The notes under the pieces were generated by a model. That model saw only the letters and a program-made list of their open reading frames with translations, did no database searches and was not told the DNA's origin. Source: an uncultured Christensenella sp. (GTDB lineage: Bacteria; Bacillota; Clostridia; Christensenellales; Borkfalkiaceae). Taken from it: a DNA stretch of 64,000 nt. A program made the translations under genes and the position numbers. The stretch lies in assembly GCA_910585685.1 (NCBI GenBank), contig CAJUEO010000001.1, positions 210,520-274,519 on the forward strand. Direction: 5' to 3'. Shown here piece after piece: positions 25,405-34,383 of this stretch (positions within the stretch are counted from its first letter, which is position 1; every line of letters starts with the position of its first letter).

Positions 25405-26184
25405 ATGCGCATAAAGTTTATGAATACGGAGATTGACAACGTCACGATAGACGAGGCGTTGGACGCAATCGATAATCTTATTAAGGACGGAAAACCGTCA
25501 TATGTGGTAACGCCTAACGTTGACCATATTGTTCAGTTGGAAACGGATGAGGAGTTTCGCGAGGTCTATAAAAATGCCGACTTAATTTTAACCGACGGCA
25601 AACCTTTAATTTGGATTTCAAAAAAATATAAGACCCCTATTAAAGAAAAAATTTCCGGTTCCGATCTTTTTCCCAAATTGTGCGCTATGGCGGCGGAAAA
25701 AAATTATTCGATGTTCTTTTTGGGGGCTAAGGAGGGAGTAGCGGCAAAAGCCGCCGAAAACTTGACCTTAAAGTTCCCCAGGCTGAACGTTGTCGGAACA
25801 TATTCCCCATCGTTTGGTTTTGAAAACAACGCCGACGAGCTTGAAAAAATATTTTCAATGATCCGTCAAGCAACGCCGCATATACTTATTGTCGGATTAG
25901 GCGCGCCCAAGCAGGAAAAATTTATTGCTAAATATCTTACAAATCTTAACGTGCCCGTGTCATTGGGGCTTGGCGCAAGTCTTGATTTCGAGGCAGGAAC
26001 AGTAAAGCGTGCGCCCAAATGGATGAGCGACCACGGATTTGAGTGGTTGTACAGGGTATTAAAAGAACCCAAAAGACTTTTCAAGCGCTATTGGCGAGAT
26101 ATGAAAATGATTAGACCCTTAATAAAGAAATATAATCCCAAAAACGTCAAAAGTAGTGAAAAAAACAATGAAAATATTGATTGA
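25405..26184 (+). CDS. WecG/TagA/CpsF-family glycosyltransferase
   Basis: A GT26 enzyme that usually adds the second sugar, such as N-acetylmannosamine, to an undecaprenyl-linked sugar. Of 259 residues, the segment VVTPNVDHIVQLETDEEF, then DLILTDGKPLIW and the C-terminal LGLGASLDFEAGTVKRAP-type region are diagnostic. The start is taken as the ATG at 25405 (MRIKFMNTE), since an AAAGAGG site precedes it; an in-frame TTG lies at 25381. No initiating phosphoglycosyl transferase is present in the element, so the first lipid-linked sugar must be made by a host enzyme. Its 3' end overlaps the next gene. Confidence 0.9.
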   Translation: MRIKFMNTEIDNVTIDEALDAIDNLIKDGKPSYVVTPNVDHIVQLETDEEFREVYKNADLILTDGKPLIWISKKYKTPIKEKISGSDLFPKLCAMAAEKNYSMFFLGAKEGVAAKAAENLTLKFPRLNVVGTYSPSFGFENNADELEKIFSMIRQATPHILIVGLGAPKQEKFIAKYLTNLNVPVSLGLGASLDFEAGTVKRAPKWMSDHGFEWLYRVLKEPKRLFKRYWRDMKMIRPLIKKYNPKNVKSSEKNNENID

Positions 26185-27280
26185 TTTGACATCGCTTGCG
26201 GATAATTTTTCGGGAATTGAAAGATATGCTGCCGAGATGAGTCGCGAACTTGTAGAGTATAGCGAAAACGATTATGTGCTTGTATTTAAAGAGCGCGTTT
26301 TTGAAGGTTTTGCCGACTTGAAAGACAGAGCTAACATAAAAATTGAAGTTTTAAAACGTTGCGGTAAACTTCGTTTTTATCAAGTCAGGCTATGTCGGTT
26401 TCTCAATCGCTATAAAGCGGATATATATTTTTTTCCGGCATTTCCGTCACCCTTGTTTTTAAAAAAGAAAAAGAAAACGGTCGTAACCGTACACGATTTA
26501 TGTTGTTGGGACTGCCCGGAAACTATGAATGCCAAAAGCAGGCTGTATTTTAGAGCAGGCTTAAAAAACGAAATAAAAAAGAGCGCTAAAATACTTACCG
26601 TTTCAGAGTTTTCGAAGGGCAGAATAATAGAAAAATTCAATATTCCCGAAAACAAAATAGTCGTTACCTATAACGGTATATCGGATAAATTTTTAAATAT
26701 AAAAGAAGATTTTGCCGAGGACGCGGCGCTTGATTTTAAATACGGTTTGCCGCGCAAATATATTCTGTCGCTATCCACGATAGAACCGAGAAAAAACATA
26801 GCTCTATTGCTTAAAGCATATTGTAAAATTGTCAAAGAAGGCAAAACCGACGCCGACTTAGTGTTGGCAGGTCGCGACGGCTGGAAGAATTCAACTTTAA
26901 TGGACGAAATAGACGAAGACGTAAAGAGCAGAATTCATTTTACGGGCTTTATCGAAGAAGAGCATTTGCCGTATATTTATAACAGAGCGCAGTTGTTTGT
27001 GTTTCCCTCTAAGTACGAGGGCTTCGGAATACCGCCTCTCGAAGCTTTGGCTTGCCGGACACCCGTAGTTTCTTCGGACGCAGCTTCGCTACCGGAAGTG
27101 CTGGGTGATTGCGTAACTTATTTTAAAAGCAATGATTTGCAAGACCTTATTAAAAACATTGAACTTTCATTGAACGCACAAAAAACTTTAGACGACGAAG
27201 CAGTAATGGAAAGAGTACGTTCATATTCTTGGAAAGTCGGTGCAAAAAAAATAATAGAAGTTTTCAATAGTTTGAAGTAG
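26168..27280 (+). CDS. GT4-type glycosyltransferase
   Basis: A retaining GT-B glycosyltransferase of 370 residues working at the cytoplasmic face. The N-terminal half has the acceptor-side Rossmann fold (ILIDLTSLADNFSGIERY), with VHDLCCWDCPE in the middle. The donor half shows LSLSTIEPRKNI, VLAGRDGWKN, and the EX7E motif in KYEGFGIPPLEALACRTPV. Similar proteins are mannosyltransferases, in line with GDP-mannose synthesis upstream, but the donor is not proven. I choose the ATG at 26168; a GTG at 26156 is also in frame. It overlaps the previous gene by 17 bases. Confidence 0.9.
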   Translation: MKILIDLTSLADNFSGIERYAAEMSRELVEYSENDYVLVFKERVFEGFADLKDRANIKIEVLKRCGKLRFYQVRLCRFLNRYKADIYFFPAFPSPLFLKKKKKTVVTVHDLCCWDCPETMNAKSRLYFRAGLKNEIKKSAKILTVSEFSKGRIIEKFNIPENKIVVTYNGISDKFLNIKEDFAEDAALDFKYGLPRKYILSLSTIEPRKNIALLLKAYCKIVKEGKTDADLVLAGRDGWKNSTLMDEIDEDVKSRIHFTGFIEEEHLPYIYNRAQLFVFPSKYEGFGIPPLEALACRTPVVSSDAASLPEVLGDCVTYFKSNDLQDLIKNIELSLNAQKTLDDEAVMERVRSYSWKVGAKKIIEVFNSLK

Positions 27281-27290
27281 TTGAAATAGA

Positions 27291-28619
27291 ATGAATCAAG
27301 GCAAAAACAAAAATTTATTTTATATTTTAATTATTTTCTTGCTCTACTTTATAGTGGTGCAAGATTTTGCCTTATCTCTTATTTATAAAATCAGCGGCAG
27401 TTCGACTTTCGTTAAACTGCTTATCTATTCAAAAGAAATAATTTTTATAATGCTTCTTGCATATGTGGTATTGTTTGTAAGGCTTCCCCAAAAACTTTTG
27501 CTGGCGGTGCTGCTGTTCTTTGTCTGCGTTATGTTTTCGGGCATTATCGCTCTTGTAAACGGCAAAGGCGTTATGAATGTGGTTGAAAACATAAGGGGAG
27601 TTGTGCTTTTACCCGGATTTATATGTATAGGTTACGGAGTAAGGGACGACGCAAGAATAATCAATCATCTTACAAAAAAGTATATGCCGTTTCTTGTCGT
27701 ATGCGCGTGCATAGGCATTGTAGAGTATTTTCTTGACAAAACGGTCGGAACAAAGGATTTTTGGCGCAATACGGTTGGTATAACGGAGTTTTATACCGAT
27801 ATAAAGGGGCAGGAACACCGTTTGGTAAACGGATTCCCGGGCAACTTTTACGGTCAATACGGAGATGAATTTTTCTCTGTAAAAAGGCTTGTCGGTATTT
27901 GGATGGGACCTCTGACTGCCGGCTATGCGCTTTTTATTCCGTCAATGTATTATTTTATATTGATTTTCTTTAAAGACAAATATAAACTCAAGTATTTTAT
28001 CGCTCTGTTTTTAACTCTCTTTGCAATTTATTTAACTCATACCCGTGCAATTATTGTAGTCTTTCTGTTTTCTGCGCTTGCATTTCTTGTGTTGAATCCC
28101 ACAAGACGCAATTTAGCAATACTCTCGGTAATCGCTATATTCGGAATATTTTTTGCGGCATTTAATTGGGACAAGCTTGTAGCGTTTATTTTTGATGGGT
28201 CTACTATCGGGCATATTACTTCGATACTCGATTCTCTCAATACAATTAAAATTTCTTTCTTTGGAGAAGGATTCGGAAGATACGGCGTCAGCGGTGATGT
28301 CGGTACTGAAAATATATATTTGACTTTGATAGGCAATATGGGAGTGATGGGGTTAGCGCTCTATGTGTTTATAGCCGCATATTCTGTCTATAAGGTTTAT
28401 AAAGTTGAGGACGGCATTTGGCGCAGAATAGCTCTGTATATAGCGCTTGGATATTTTATTACCGGATTTGTTTCCGAACAGTTGATAGCATACACGTCTA
28501 TAATGCCTTTCTATCTTCTGCTCGGTTTAACGGGCAAGGGAGCATATCAAGAAAAACTTACCGTAGACGGGAGTCTTATGGTTTTAAACAAGTTAAACGG
28601 CAATTTCGACTTAAAATAG
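27291..28619 (+). CDS. O-antigen polymerase/ligase-like membrane protein (Wzy)
   Basis: A 442-residue polytopic membrane protein with roughly ten to twelve hydrophobic segments from residue 9 to the end. A large extracellular loop lies near residues 145-205 (with NGFPGNFYGQYGDE), and a second shorter loop with GEGFGRYGVSG near residue 325 is typical of the Wzy_C/O-antigen ligase fold, as is the LTHTRAI segment. It would join repeat units at the outer face of the membrane. Sequence conservation in this group is weak, so the call rests on topology and on its place between glycosyltransferases and Wzx. Confidence 0.8.
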   Translation: MNQGKNKNLFYILIIFLLYFIVVQDFALSLIYKISGSSTFVKLLIYSKEIIFIMLLAYVVLFVRLPQKLLLAVLLFFVCVMFSGIIALVNGKGVMNVVENIRGVVLLPGFICIGYGVRDDARIINHLTKKYMPFLVVCACIGIVEYFLDKTVGTKDFWRNTVGITEFYTDIKGQEHRLVNGFPGNFYGQYGDEFFSVKRLVGIWMGPLTAGYALFIPSMYYFILIFFKDKYKLKYFIALFLTLFAIYLTHTRAIIVVFLFSALAFLVLNPTRRNLAILSVIAIFGIFFAAFNWDKLVAFIFDGSTIGHITSILDSLNTIKISFFGEGFGRYGVSGDVGTENIYLTLIGNMGVMGLALYVFIAAYSVYKVYKVEDGIWRRIALYIALGYFITGFVSEQLIAYTSIMPFYLLLGLTGKGAYQEKLTVDGSLMVLNKLNGNFDLK

Positions 28620-28628
28620 GTGTAATAA

Positions 28629-29801
28629 ATGCGTATTCTGTATATTACGTTTGAAAGCCCCTCTAAGTTCTACGGAGGTGGCAAAGCTATAATTCAATCG
28701 CTTGAAAGTTTGAGCGCCTTTGCTGAAATTGATTATGTCGGTTTACCCTTCGATTTGCAAAGTTTTCCGCAATTTAATATTAAAAATCACTATTTTTTAA
28801 CTAAAAAAAAGAACCCTTTTAAGGGCTTGATAAATATTTTCAGGGGCGTACCTACGTTTTTGTATGCTTCGTGGAAAAAAATAAAAAAAAGGTTGCAACC
28901 CGAAAATTACGATTTGGCTTTTATCGAGTTTTCAAATATAGATTTTGCAGTCAAGTGGGCAAAAGAAAATAATTTAAAAACCGTTGTCCGTGCTCATAAC
29001 GTTGAGTACGATATTGTTTGCAGTATATCCAAGGCAAAGCGTTTCGACTATAAAAAATTGCGGGCAACATTAAATAAACGCGCAATTTTAAAAAGAGAGC
29101 GCAGATGTCTTAATTCGGCGGATAAAATTATTTTTCTCACGCAAAACGACTTTGAACGTGCGCAGTCGCTTTATAAGCTCGATTTAAGCGATAAATGCAT
29201 TATTGTGCCTATATGTATGCATTCCTTAAACGAACGCAAATTTGATAAAATATTTGATTTCGAATACGCGCTTGCCACAGGCTCGTTAAACTATGCCGCC
29301 AATGTCGAGGGCATAGTGTGGTTTATTAAAAATGTGTGGACGCCGTATTGTCAAGAATATAAATCCGAGCTTAAATTTGTCGTTGCCGGTTCAAAACCGT
29401 CTGACGAATTTATAAAATTATGTAACGAAACTGCTAATTGTGTGTTTGTCAATACTCCCGACGACCTTGCTCCGTATCTCGAGTATGCCAAGTTCTATAT
29501 AGCTCCCATTTTTGTGGGCGCAGGTATGAAGGTAAAGGTTTCCGAAGCTCTGTCGCACGGATTGAACGTAATAGGCACGGCGCACGCATTCATAGGCTAT
29601 GAAAGTATGAAAAAATATTTGTACTTTGCACAGTCGGCACGGGAATTTACCGACGAAATAGTAAAATTATCGGCTCAACCTCATTCCGAAAAGCAAAAAG
29701 AAGAATGTAAGGCAGCATTTAAAAATGAATTTACTTTGGAAATAAGTCAGGCAAGATATAAGGCTGCGGTCAATGAACTGCTTGAAAAAGAGGTCTTATG
29801 A
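28629..29801 (+). CDS. GT4-type glycosyltransferase
   Basis: A GT-B fold glycosyltransferase of 390 residues. The N-terminus MRILYITFESPSKFYGGGKA has the glycine-rich acceptor loop; RAHNVEYDIV and DKIIFLTQNDF lie in the middle; the donor domain has ATGSLNYAANVEGIVWF, FVVAGSKPSDEF and the end motif FVGAGMKVKVSEALSHGLN with the conserved Glu. Donor and linkage are unknown. It starts ten bases after wzy and overlaps the following gene by four bases (ATGA at 29798-29801), so the operon is tightly packed. Confidence 0.9.
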   Translation: MRILYITFESPSKFYGGGKAIIQSLESLSAFAEIDYVGLPFDLQSFPQFNIKNHYFLTKKKNPFKGLINIFRGVPTFLYASWKKIKKRLQPENYDLAFIEFSNIDFAVKWAKENNLKTVVRAHNVEYDIVCSISKAKRFDYKKLRATLNKRAILKRERRCLNSADKIIFLTQNDFERAQSLYKLDLSDKCIIVPICMHSLNERKFDKIFDFEYALATGSLNYAANVEGIVWFIKNVWTPYCQEYKSELKFVVAGSKPSDEFIKLCNETANCVFVNTPDDLAPYLEYAKFYIAPIFVGAGMKVKVSEALSHGLNVIGTAHAFIGYESMKKYLYFAQSAREFTDEIVKLSAQPHSEKQKEECKAAFKNEFTLEISQARYKAAVNELLEKEVL

Positions 29802-30748
29802 AAAAAATTATCGCAGTAACCGTAACTTATAACAGTAATCATTTTCTTACGCGGTGTATTGAAAGCTTGCTTAGTCAAAGCTATGATATTTTTAAAATAA
29901 TAATAGTAGACAACAACAGCGACGACGAGAACAAATTAAAAAATCAGGCATTGCAGTCCGAAAAGGTCGAGTTGCACTATTTAAACGAAAATACGGGCGG
30001 CGCAGGCGGCTTTGAGTACGGAATGAACAGAGCAATGGAATACGACCCCGATTGGGTTTGGCTTATGGACGACGACGCGTTCCCTGAGGAAGATTGCTTA
30101 AAAAAGCTTTTGGAAAATGAAAATTATCCAAACGTCGGCTGTATTTGTCCTGCGATATTCGGCGTTGATTTAAGTGCTTATCAGACATATCATCATAAAC
30201 AAATTTCAAAAAAGCTCTTCAAAGACAGCGCAAAAATAGAAAATTTTCAAAACTTTCCTGAAGTTTTCGAAATCGACGCAAATGCCTTTGTCGGGCCGCT
30301 GGTTTCGGCAAACGCTATAAAAGATATAGGCATAGCCAATGGCGGTTTGTTTATTTACGGTGACGATACGGAATATACTTACAGACTTACAAGAAAATAT
30401 AAGATGATAGTTGTAAAATCCGCCGTCATAAATCACAGGGACGTGTTTGCTTCGGGCACATTTAACCCGAGCGCCTGGTGGAAAGAATATTATATGTACC
30501 GAAACAGGATTCTCTTTGCAAAAGAATTTTCGCGTAATTCATTTTGGAAGTTTTGGGCGGTTGCATATGTAAAGTTTACCGTAAGGCTAAGAATAATTTC
30601 CACGCTTGTAAAAAGAAAGTTCAAGGGTTATCGAAAGCTGAGAATTTCTCTGTTGAAACGTGCGTTAAAGGACGGTAGCAGAGGCGTTTACGGAAAGATG
30701 ATTGACCCTAAAGAGCATATAGCTAAAGTCAACGAAATTAAAGTCTAA
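29798..30748 (+). CDS. GT2 glycosyltransferase, galactofuranosyltransferase-like
   Basis: An inverting GT-A enzyme of 316 residues. The UDP-binding start is AVTVTYNSNHFLTRCIESLL with VDNNSDDEN; the NENTGGAGGFEYGMNRA stretch and WVWLMDDDAFPEEDCL (metal-binding DDD) are strongly reminiscent of GlfT1-like galactofuranosyl- and rhamnosyltransferases. UDP-galactopyranose mutase (glf) is encoded at the end of the same element, which supports galactofuranose as the donor; this is inference. The C-terminal third is basic and may dock on the membrane. Confidence 0.88.
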   Translation: MKKIIAVTVTYNSNHFLTRCIESLLSQSYDIFKIIIVDNNSDDENKLKNQALQSEKVELHYLNENTGGAGGFEYGMNRAMEYDPDWVWLMDDDAFPEEDCLKKLLENENYPNVGCICPAIFGVDLSAYQTYHHKQISKKLFKDSAKIENFQNFPEVFEIDANAFVGPLVSANAIKDIGIANGGLFIYGDDTEYTYRLTRKYKMIVVKSAVINHRDVFASGTFNPSAWWKEYYMYRNRILFAKEFSRNSFWKFWAVAYVKFTVRLRIISTLVKRKFKGYRKLRISLLKRALKDGSRGVYGKMIDPKEHIAKVNEIKV

Positions 30749-30771
30749 TTTTTTGTTATAAGGTAAAAATT

Positions 30772-32274
30772 TTGGAAGAACAGGAAAACACTACAAATAA
30801 CGGACAGAATGAAGAAAACGGCATGGAAGCCCAACCCGAAAAGCCGAAAAGCATAAAAAAGAACTATATTTTCAGTTTAATTGCTCGAATAGTTGCATTG
30901 TTGGTTCCGCTTATAATAACTCCATACGTTTCAAGAATACTCGAGCCGGACGGAGTAGGCGTATGCAGCTATGTCGCTTCCATAGTTTCCTACTTTGTGC
31001 TTTTTGCAAATCTCGGTATCGAAACGTTCGCATTGAGAGAAATTTCGATAAATCGCGACAATAAGGACTATATAAAAAAGTTTGCTGTCGAAGTAACGCT
31101 AATGAAGGCTATATTGACGGCGGCATGCCTGATAGTTTATTATGTGCTGTTTATATGCGTTCTCGACGTTGCCGACAGGCTGTTGTATATAATTTATTCT
31201 ATAACGCTCATTGCGGTTGCGTTTAATTTTAATTGGTTTTTTCAGGGCATCGAAAAGTTCAATATCATTGCCGCGGCAAGCGTTCTTTCTAAAATTGCAT
31301 ACGTCATATGTATCGTTCTGTTCGTAAAACAAAAAGAGGACATAAACTACTATGCCGCTATAGTTGTTTCGATGACGCTTGTAGAATACTTAATTACCAT
31401 ACCCTTTATTTTTTTCAATATCAGAGGTAAAATATCGGGCAAAGTTAATCCGTTCAGGCATTTTAAAAGCTGTGTTATATACTTTTTGCCTACCGTAGCC
31501 GTTGAAATTTACACTGTGGTCGATAAAACGATGATAGGTTTAATTACGGGCTCGTCGTTTGAAAACGGATATTACGAATACGCGGAAAAGCTTGTCAAAA
31601 TGCCGCTTGCCGCGATAACAGCAGTAAATTTGATTATGCAATCGCGTATGGCGCTTTACTTTTCTCGGGGTCAGTTGCCCGAAGCCGAGTCGCTTGCAAA
31701 CAAGTCTTGCAAATTTTGTGCAATGTTGTCCGTACCTATGGCGTTCGGAATGGTCGCAATAGCAAGAACGGCAATTCCGCTGTACCTTGGGGAAGGCTAC
31801 GAAAAGTGCGTAATTTTGGTCTATATATTGGCTTGGCTTGTGCCGATAATAACTATAAGCGACTTTTACGGTTCAAATTATTATACTCCGATAGGTAAAA
31901 GAAAAATAAGCGCACTGTTTTTGGGTATAGGCGCGGTAATAAATGTAATTTTAAACTCGTTTATGATTTACCTGTGGCAATCTCTGGGCGCCGCCATAGC
32001 TTCACTTGTTGCCGAACTTGTAATATCGATTTTGTATATGGTCTATGCAAGGTCGTTTTTCAAAATAAAACAACTTGTGAAAAATTCCTTTAAGTATATT
32101 CTGGCTTCGGTTGTAATGGGTGCGGTAACATTTACTTTAAATTATTTTTTACCGCCGAGCGTGTGGTATCTTATTTTGGAAATAGTTGTAGGCGTAGTCG
32201 TTTACGTCTTAATGCTTTTTGCATTGCGCGACGCGTATTTTATCGACAATTTAAAATCACTCATAAAAAAATAA
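30772..32274 (+). CDS. Polysaccharide flippase (Wzx, MOP superfamily)
   Basis: Moves lipid-linked repeat units across the membrane. The 500 residues start with a hydrophilic, Glu/Asn-rich 35-residue tail, then about fourteen hydrophobic helices. NYIFSLIARIVALLVPLIITPYVSRIL-type sequence (residues 28-55, only part quoted here as PYVSRILEPDGVG) and FFQGIEKFNIIA are hallmarks of the PST/MATE-like flippases. It begins with TTG, with AAGG nearby as a weak ribosome site. With Wzy two genes upstream it defines a Wzx/Wzy-dependent assembly route. Confidence 0.9.
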   Translation: MEEQENTTNNGQNEENGMEAQPEKPKSIKKNYIFSLIARIVALLVPLIITPYVSRILEPDGVGVCSYVASIVSYFVLFANLGIETFALREISINRDNKDYIKKFAVEVTLMKAILTAACLIVYYVLFICVLDVADRLLYIIYSITLIAVAFNFNWFFQGIEKFNIIAAASVLSKIAYVICIVLFVKQKEDINYYAAIVVSMTLVEYLITIPFIFFNIRGKISGKVNPFRHFKSCVIYFLPTVAVEIYTVVDKTMIGLITGSSFENGYYEYAEKLVKMPLAAITAVNLIMQSRMALYFSRGQLPEAESLANKSCKFCAMLSVPMAFGMVAIARTAIPLYLGEGYEKCVILVYILAWLVPIITISDFYGSNYYTPIGKRKISALFLGIGAVINVILNSFMIYLWQSLGAAIASLVAELVISILYMVYARSFFKIKQLVKNSFKYILASVVMGAVTFTLNYFLPPSVWYLILEIVVGVVVYVLMLFALRDAYFIDNLKSLIKK

Positions 32275-32286
32275 ACAAAAAATTTC

Positions 32287-32326
32287 AAGGGGTGCACCCC
32301 TTATGCGTTTGTTACCAAACGCATAA
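32287..32326 (+). terminator. Tandem hairpins between wzx and licD
   Basis: A perfect 16-bp palindrome AAGGGGTGCACCCCTT (32287-32302) is followed by an 11-bp hairpin TTATGCGTTTG / CAAACGCATAA (32301-32326) sharing two bases. The tail TAATTTTAATT is only moderately T-rich. It may attenuate transcription into the decoration module; 32275-32364 otherwise holds no gene. Confidence 0.5.
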
Positions 32327-32364
32327 TAATTTTAATTGAATTTCAAAAGATAATTATAGAAACT

Positions 32365-33288
32365 ATGGAAAATGTTTTAAACACAGATGACGAAATAATT
32401 TGCGGTTTTAAGGTAAGCGCCGCACGCAAACAGGTTTGGCAAGCCGAGCTTGAAATGGTAGAGCTTTTTATAAAAATCTGCGAACAAAACAATTTAAAAT
32501 ACGTTGCTTCCGGCGGAACTTTGTTGGGTGCCATAAGGCACGGCGGCTTTATTCCGTGGGACGACGATATCGATTTGATGATGCCGCGTTCCGACTATGA
32601 AAAATTCCTTGAAATAGGACAGGAATTATTGCCGGAAGGCTTTTTTCTTCAAAGTTGCAAAACTCAAAAAAATTATTTTTACGGGCACGCGCAGATAAGA
32701 AACTGTAATACAACGTGCTTTATCCCTTCCGACTATGCCAACATGCAAAGAGGTAAAAATCTCGGTATATTTATAGATATTTTTCCCTATGACGAAATTC
32801 CCGATAATTTGAAGCTTTATAAAAAGCAAACTAAAAAAATTAAATTAATAAAAAGATTAATTAATTTTAAGCTGGATAATCGTTACGGCGGATTTTTGAA
32901 AAGATTTATTAAAAAAGTAATTTCTACAGGTTACTTTTTAATTCACGGAGTGGAAAAACAAATAAAAAAGATAGATAAACTTTCGCAAAAGTATTCCGGG
33001 GACAGGGTTGCGCTTATATCGTTTTTGCCCGGTTATGAAAAAAACGTTTGGTCTAAAAATCTATTTGACGAAACTACTAAGTGCAAGTTCGAAAATTTAG
33101 AAATTAACATTCCCTTGCATTACGACGAGGTTTTAAAAAAAGAATTTAACGATTATATGCAGATACCAGAAGATAAGGGCGGCAGCATTCACGGCAAATG
33201 CTTTTTCGATACTAAAAGACCTTATACTCATTATTTGAACCTTACATCGCGCGAGTTTGACGAACTGTTTGAAAAATTTGTTTTATAG
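32365..33288 (+). CDS. LicD-family phosphotransferase
   Basis: LicD proteins transfer a phosphorylated group, classically phosphocholine or phosphoribitol, from a CDP-linked donor to a cell-surface glycan. The 307 residues show LKYVASGGTLLGAIRHGGFIP and the catalytic acidic cluster WDDDIDLMMPRSDYE, then KNLGIFIDIFPYDEIPD; all are characteristic. The next two genes encode an aminotransferase and a CTP-dependent nucleotidyltransferase fusion, so a CDP-activated amino-alcohol is the likely donor (inference). Confidence 0.93.
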   Translation: MENVLNTDDEIICGFKVSAARKQVWQAELEMVELFIKICEQNNLKYVASGGTLLGAIRHGGFIPWDDDIDLMMPRSDYEKFLEIGQELLPEGFFLQSCKTQKNYFYGHAQIRNCNTTCFIPSDYANMQRGKNLGIFIDIFPYDEIPDNLKLYKKQTKKIKLIKRLINFKLDNRYGGFLKRFIKKVISTGYFLIHGVEKQIKKIDKLSQKYSGDRVALISFLPGYEKNVWSKNLFDETTKCKFENLEINIPLHYDEVLKKEFNDYMQIPEDKGGSIHGKCFFDTKRPYTHYLNLTSREFDELFEKFVL

Positions 33289-33297
33289 GTGGTACAA

Positions 33298-34383
33298 ATG
33301 CTGAATTTTGCAGTCGGTCCCGTAATGATGGGACAGTCGACATTAAATATCGGTTTGGAACAAATTCCGTACTTTCGTACGGAAAATTTTTCCGCTGTTA
33401 TGAAACAAAACGAACGGCTTTTCAAAAGCTTTTTGAACGCGCCCGAAAATGCTCGCGCCGTGTTTATGACAGGTTCGGGCACTGCTTCTATGGAAGCGGC
33501 TGTTATTAATACGCTAACTAAAAACGACAGGGCGCTGATTGTCAACGGCGGCTCGTTCGGAGCAAGATTTTGCGAAATATGCTCTGTGTATGAAATTCCA
33601 TATACTCAAATAAATTGCGACTGCGGCAAAACATTGACAGATGCGCAACTGTTGCCGTTTGAAAATAAAGGTTATACTGCGTTTATCGTAAACCTTTGCG
33701 AAACGTCTACGGGCGTGCTTTATGATTTACGGTTAATTTCTGATTTTTGTAAACGCAACGGTCTATTGTTGATTGTCGACGCCGTCAGCGCTTTTTTATG
33801 CGATAGTCTGGATATGAGTAAGCGCCAAATCGACGTAGTTATAACGGGCTCGCAAAAAGCCCTTGCGCTTGCGCCGGGGCTGTCTTTAATGTGCTTTTCT
33901 CAAAGGGCGGTTGACAGAATTTTAGCAAATGAACAAAAAAGCTTCTATTTTGATTTAAAAAAATATTTAAAGGACGGGGAGCGCGGACAAACCCCGTTCA
34001 CTCCGGCAGTCGGCATAATTTTACAGCTGAACAACCGCTTTAAAGAGATTGAGGCAAAAGGCGGCGCGGCGGCAGAAATTGCGGCAGCACGACACAAAGC
34101 CGAATATTTCCGCGCCGCAATAAAAGATTTGCCGCTTGAAATTTTTTCGGACAACCCGTCCAATGCGGTTACTTCGCTTACTTTGAATGATAAAAGCAAA
34201 TCGGCTTATAAATTGTTTGAGCTTTTAATGAACGAGTACGGAATATGGCTCTGTCCGAACGGTGGTGATTTGAAAGATAAAGTGTTCAGGGTAGGGCATA
34301 TGGGTGCGTTGAATGACGCGGACTATGACCTTTTGGTTGACGCTTTAAAAAAGGGGTTACGCTCGGAGAAGATAAAAAAATGA
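33298..34383 (+). CDS. Class V aminotransferase (AEP transaminase/alanine-glyoxylate type)
   Basis: A PLP-dependent aminotransferase of 361 residues. MLNFAVGPVMMG is the typical N-terminal GPV motif; FMTGSGTASMEAA binds cofactor phosphate; the PLP Asp lies in LLIVDAVSAF and the Schiff-base Lys in ITGSQKALALAPG. Closest groups are 2-aminoethylphosphonate-pyruvate and serine/alanine-glyoxylate transaminases. No PEP mutase is present, so a phosphonate substrate is unlikely to be made locally. The start is the ATG at 33298 with AGGTGG before it. It ends with a 4-base overlap to the next gene and probably installs an amino group on the compound activated there. Confidence 0.85.
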   Translation: MLNFAVGPVMMGQSTLNIGLEQIPYFRTENFSAVMKQNERLFKSFLNAPENARAVFMTGSGTASMEAAVINTLTKNDRALIVNGGSFGARFCEICSVYEIPYTQINCDCGKTLTDAQLLPFENKGYTAFIVNLCETSTGVLYDLRLISDFCKRNGLLLIVDAVSAFLCDSLDMSKRQIDVVITGSQKALALAPGLSLMCFSQRAVDRILANEQKSFYFDLKKYLKDGERGQTPFTPAVGIILQLNNRFKEIEAKGGAAAEIAAARHKAEYFRAAIKDLPLEIFSDNPSNAVTSLTLNDKSKSAYKLFELLMNEYGIWLCPNGGDLKDKVFRVGHMGALNDADYDLLVDALKKGLRSEKIKK

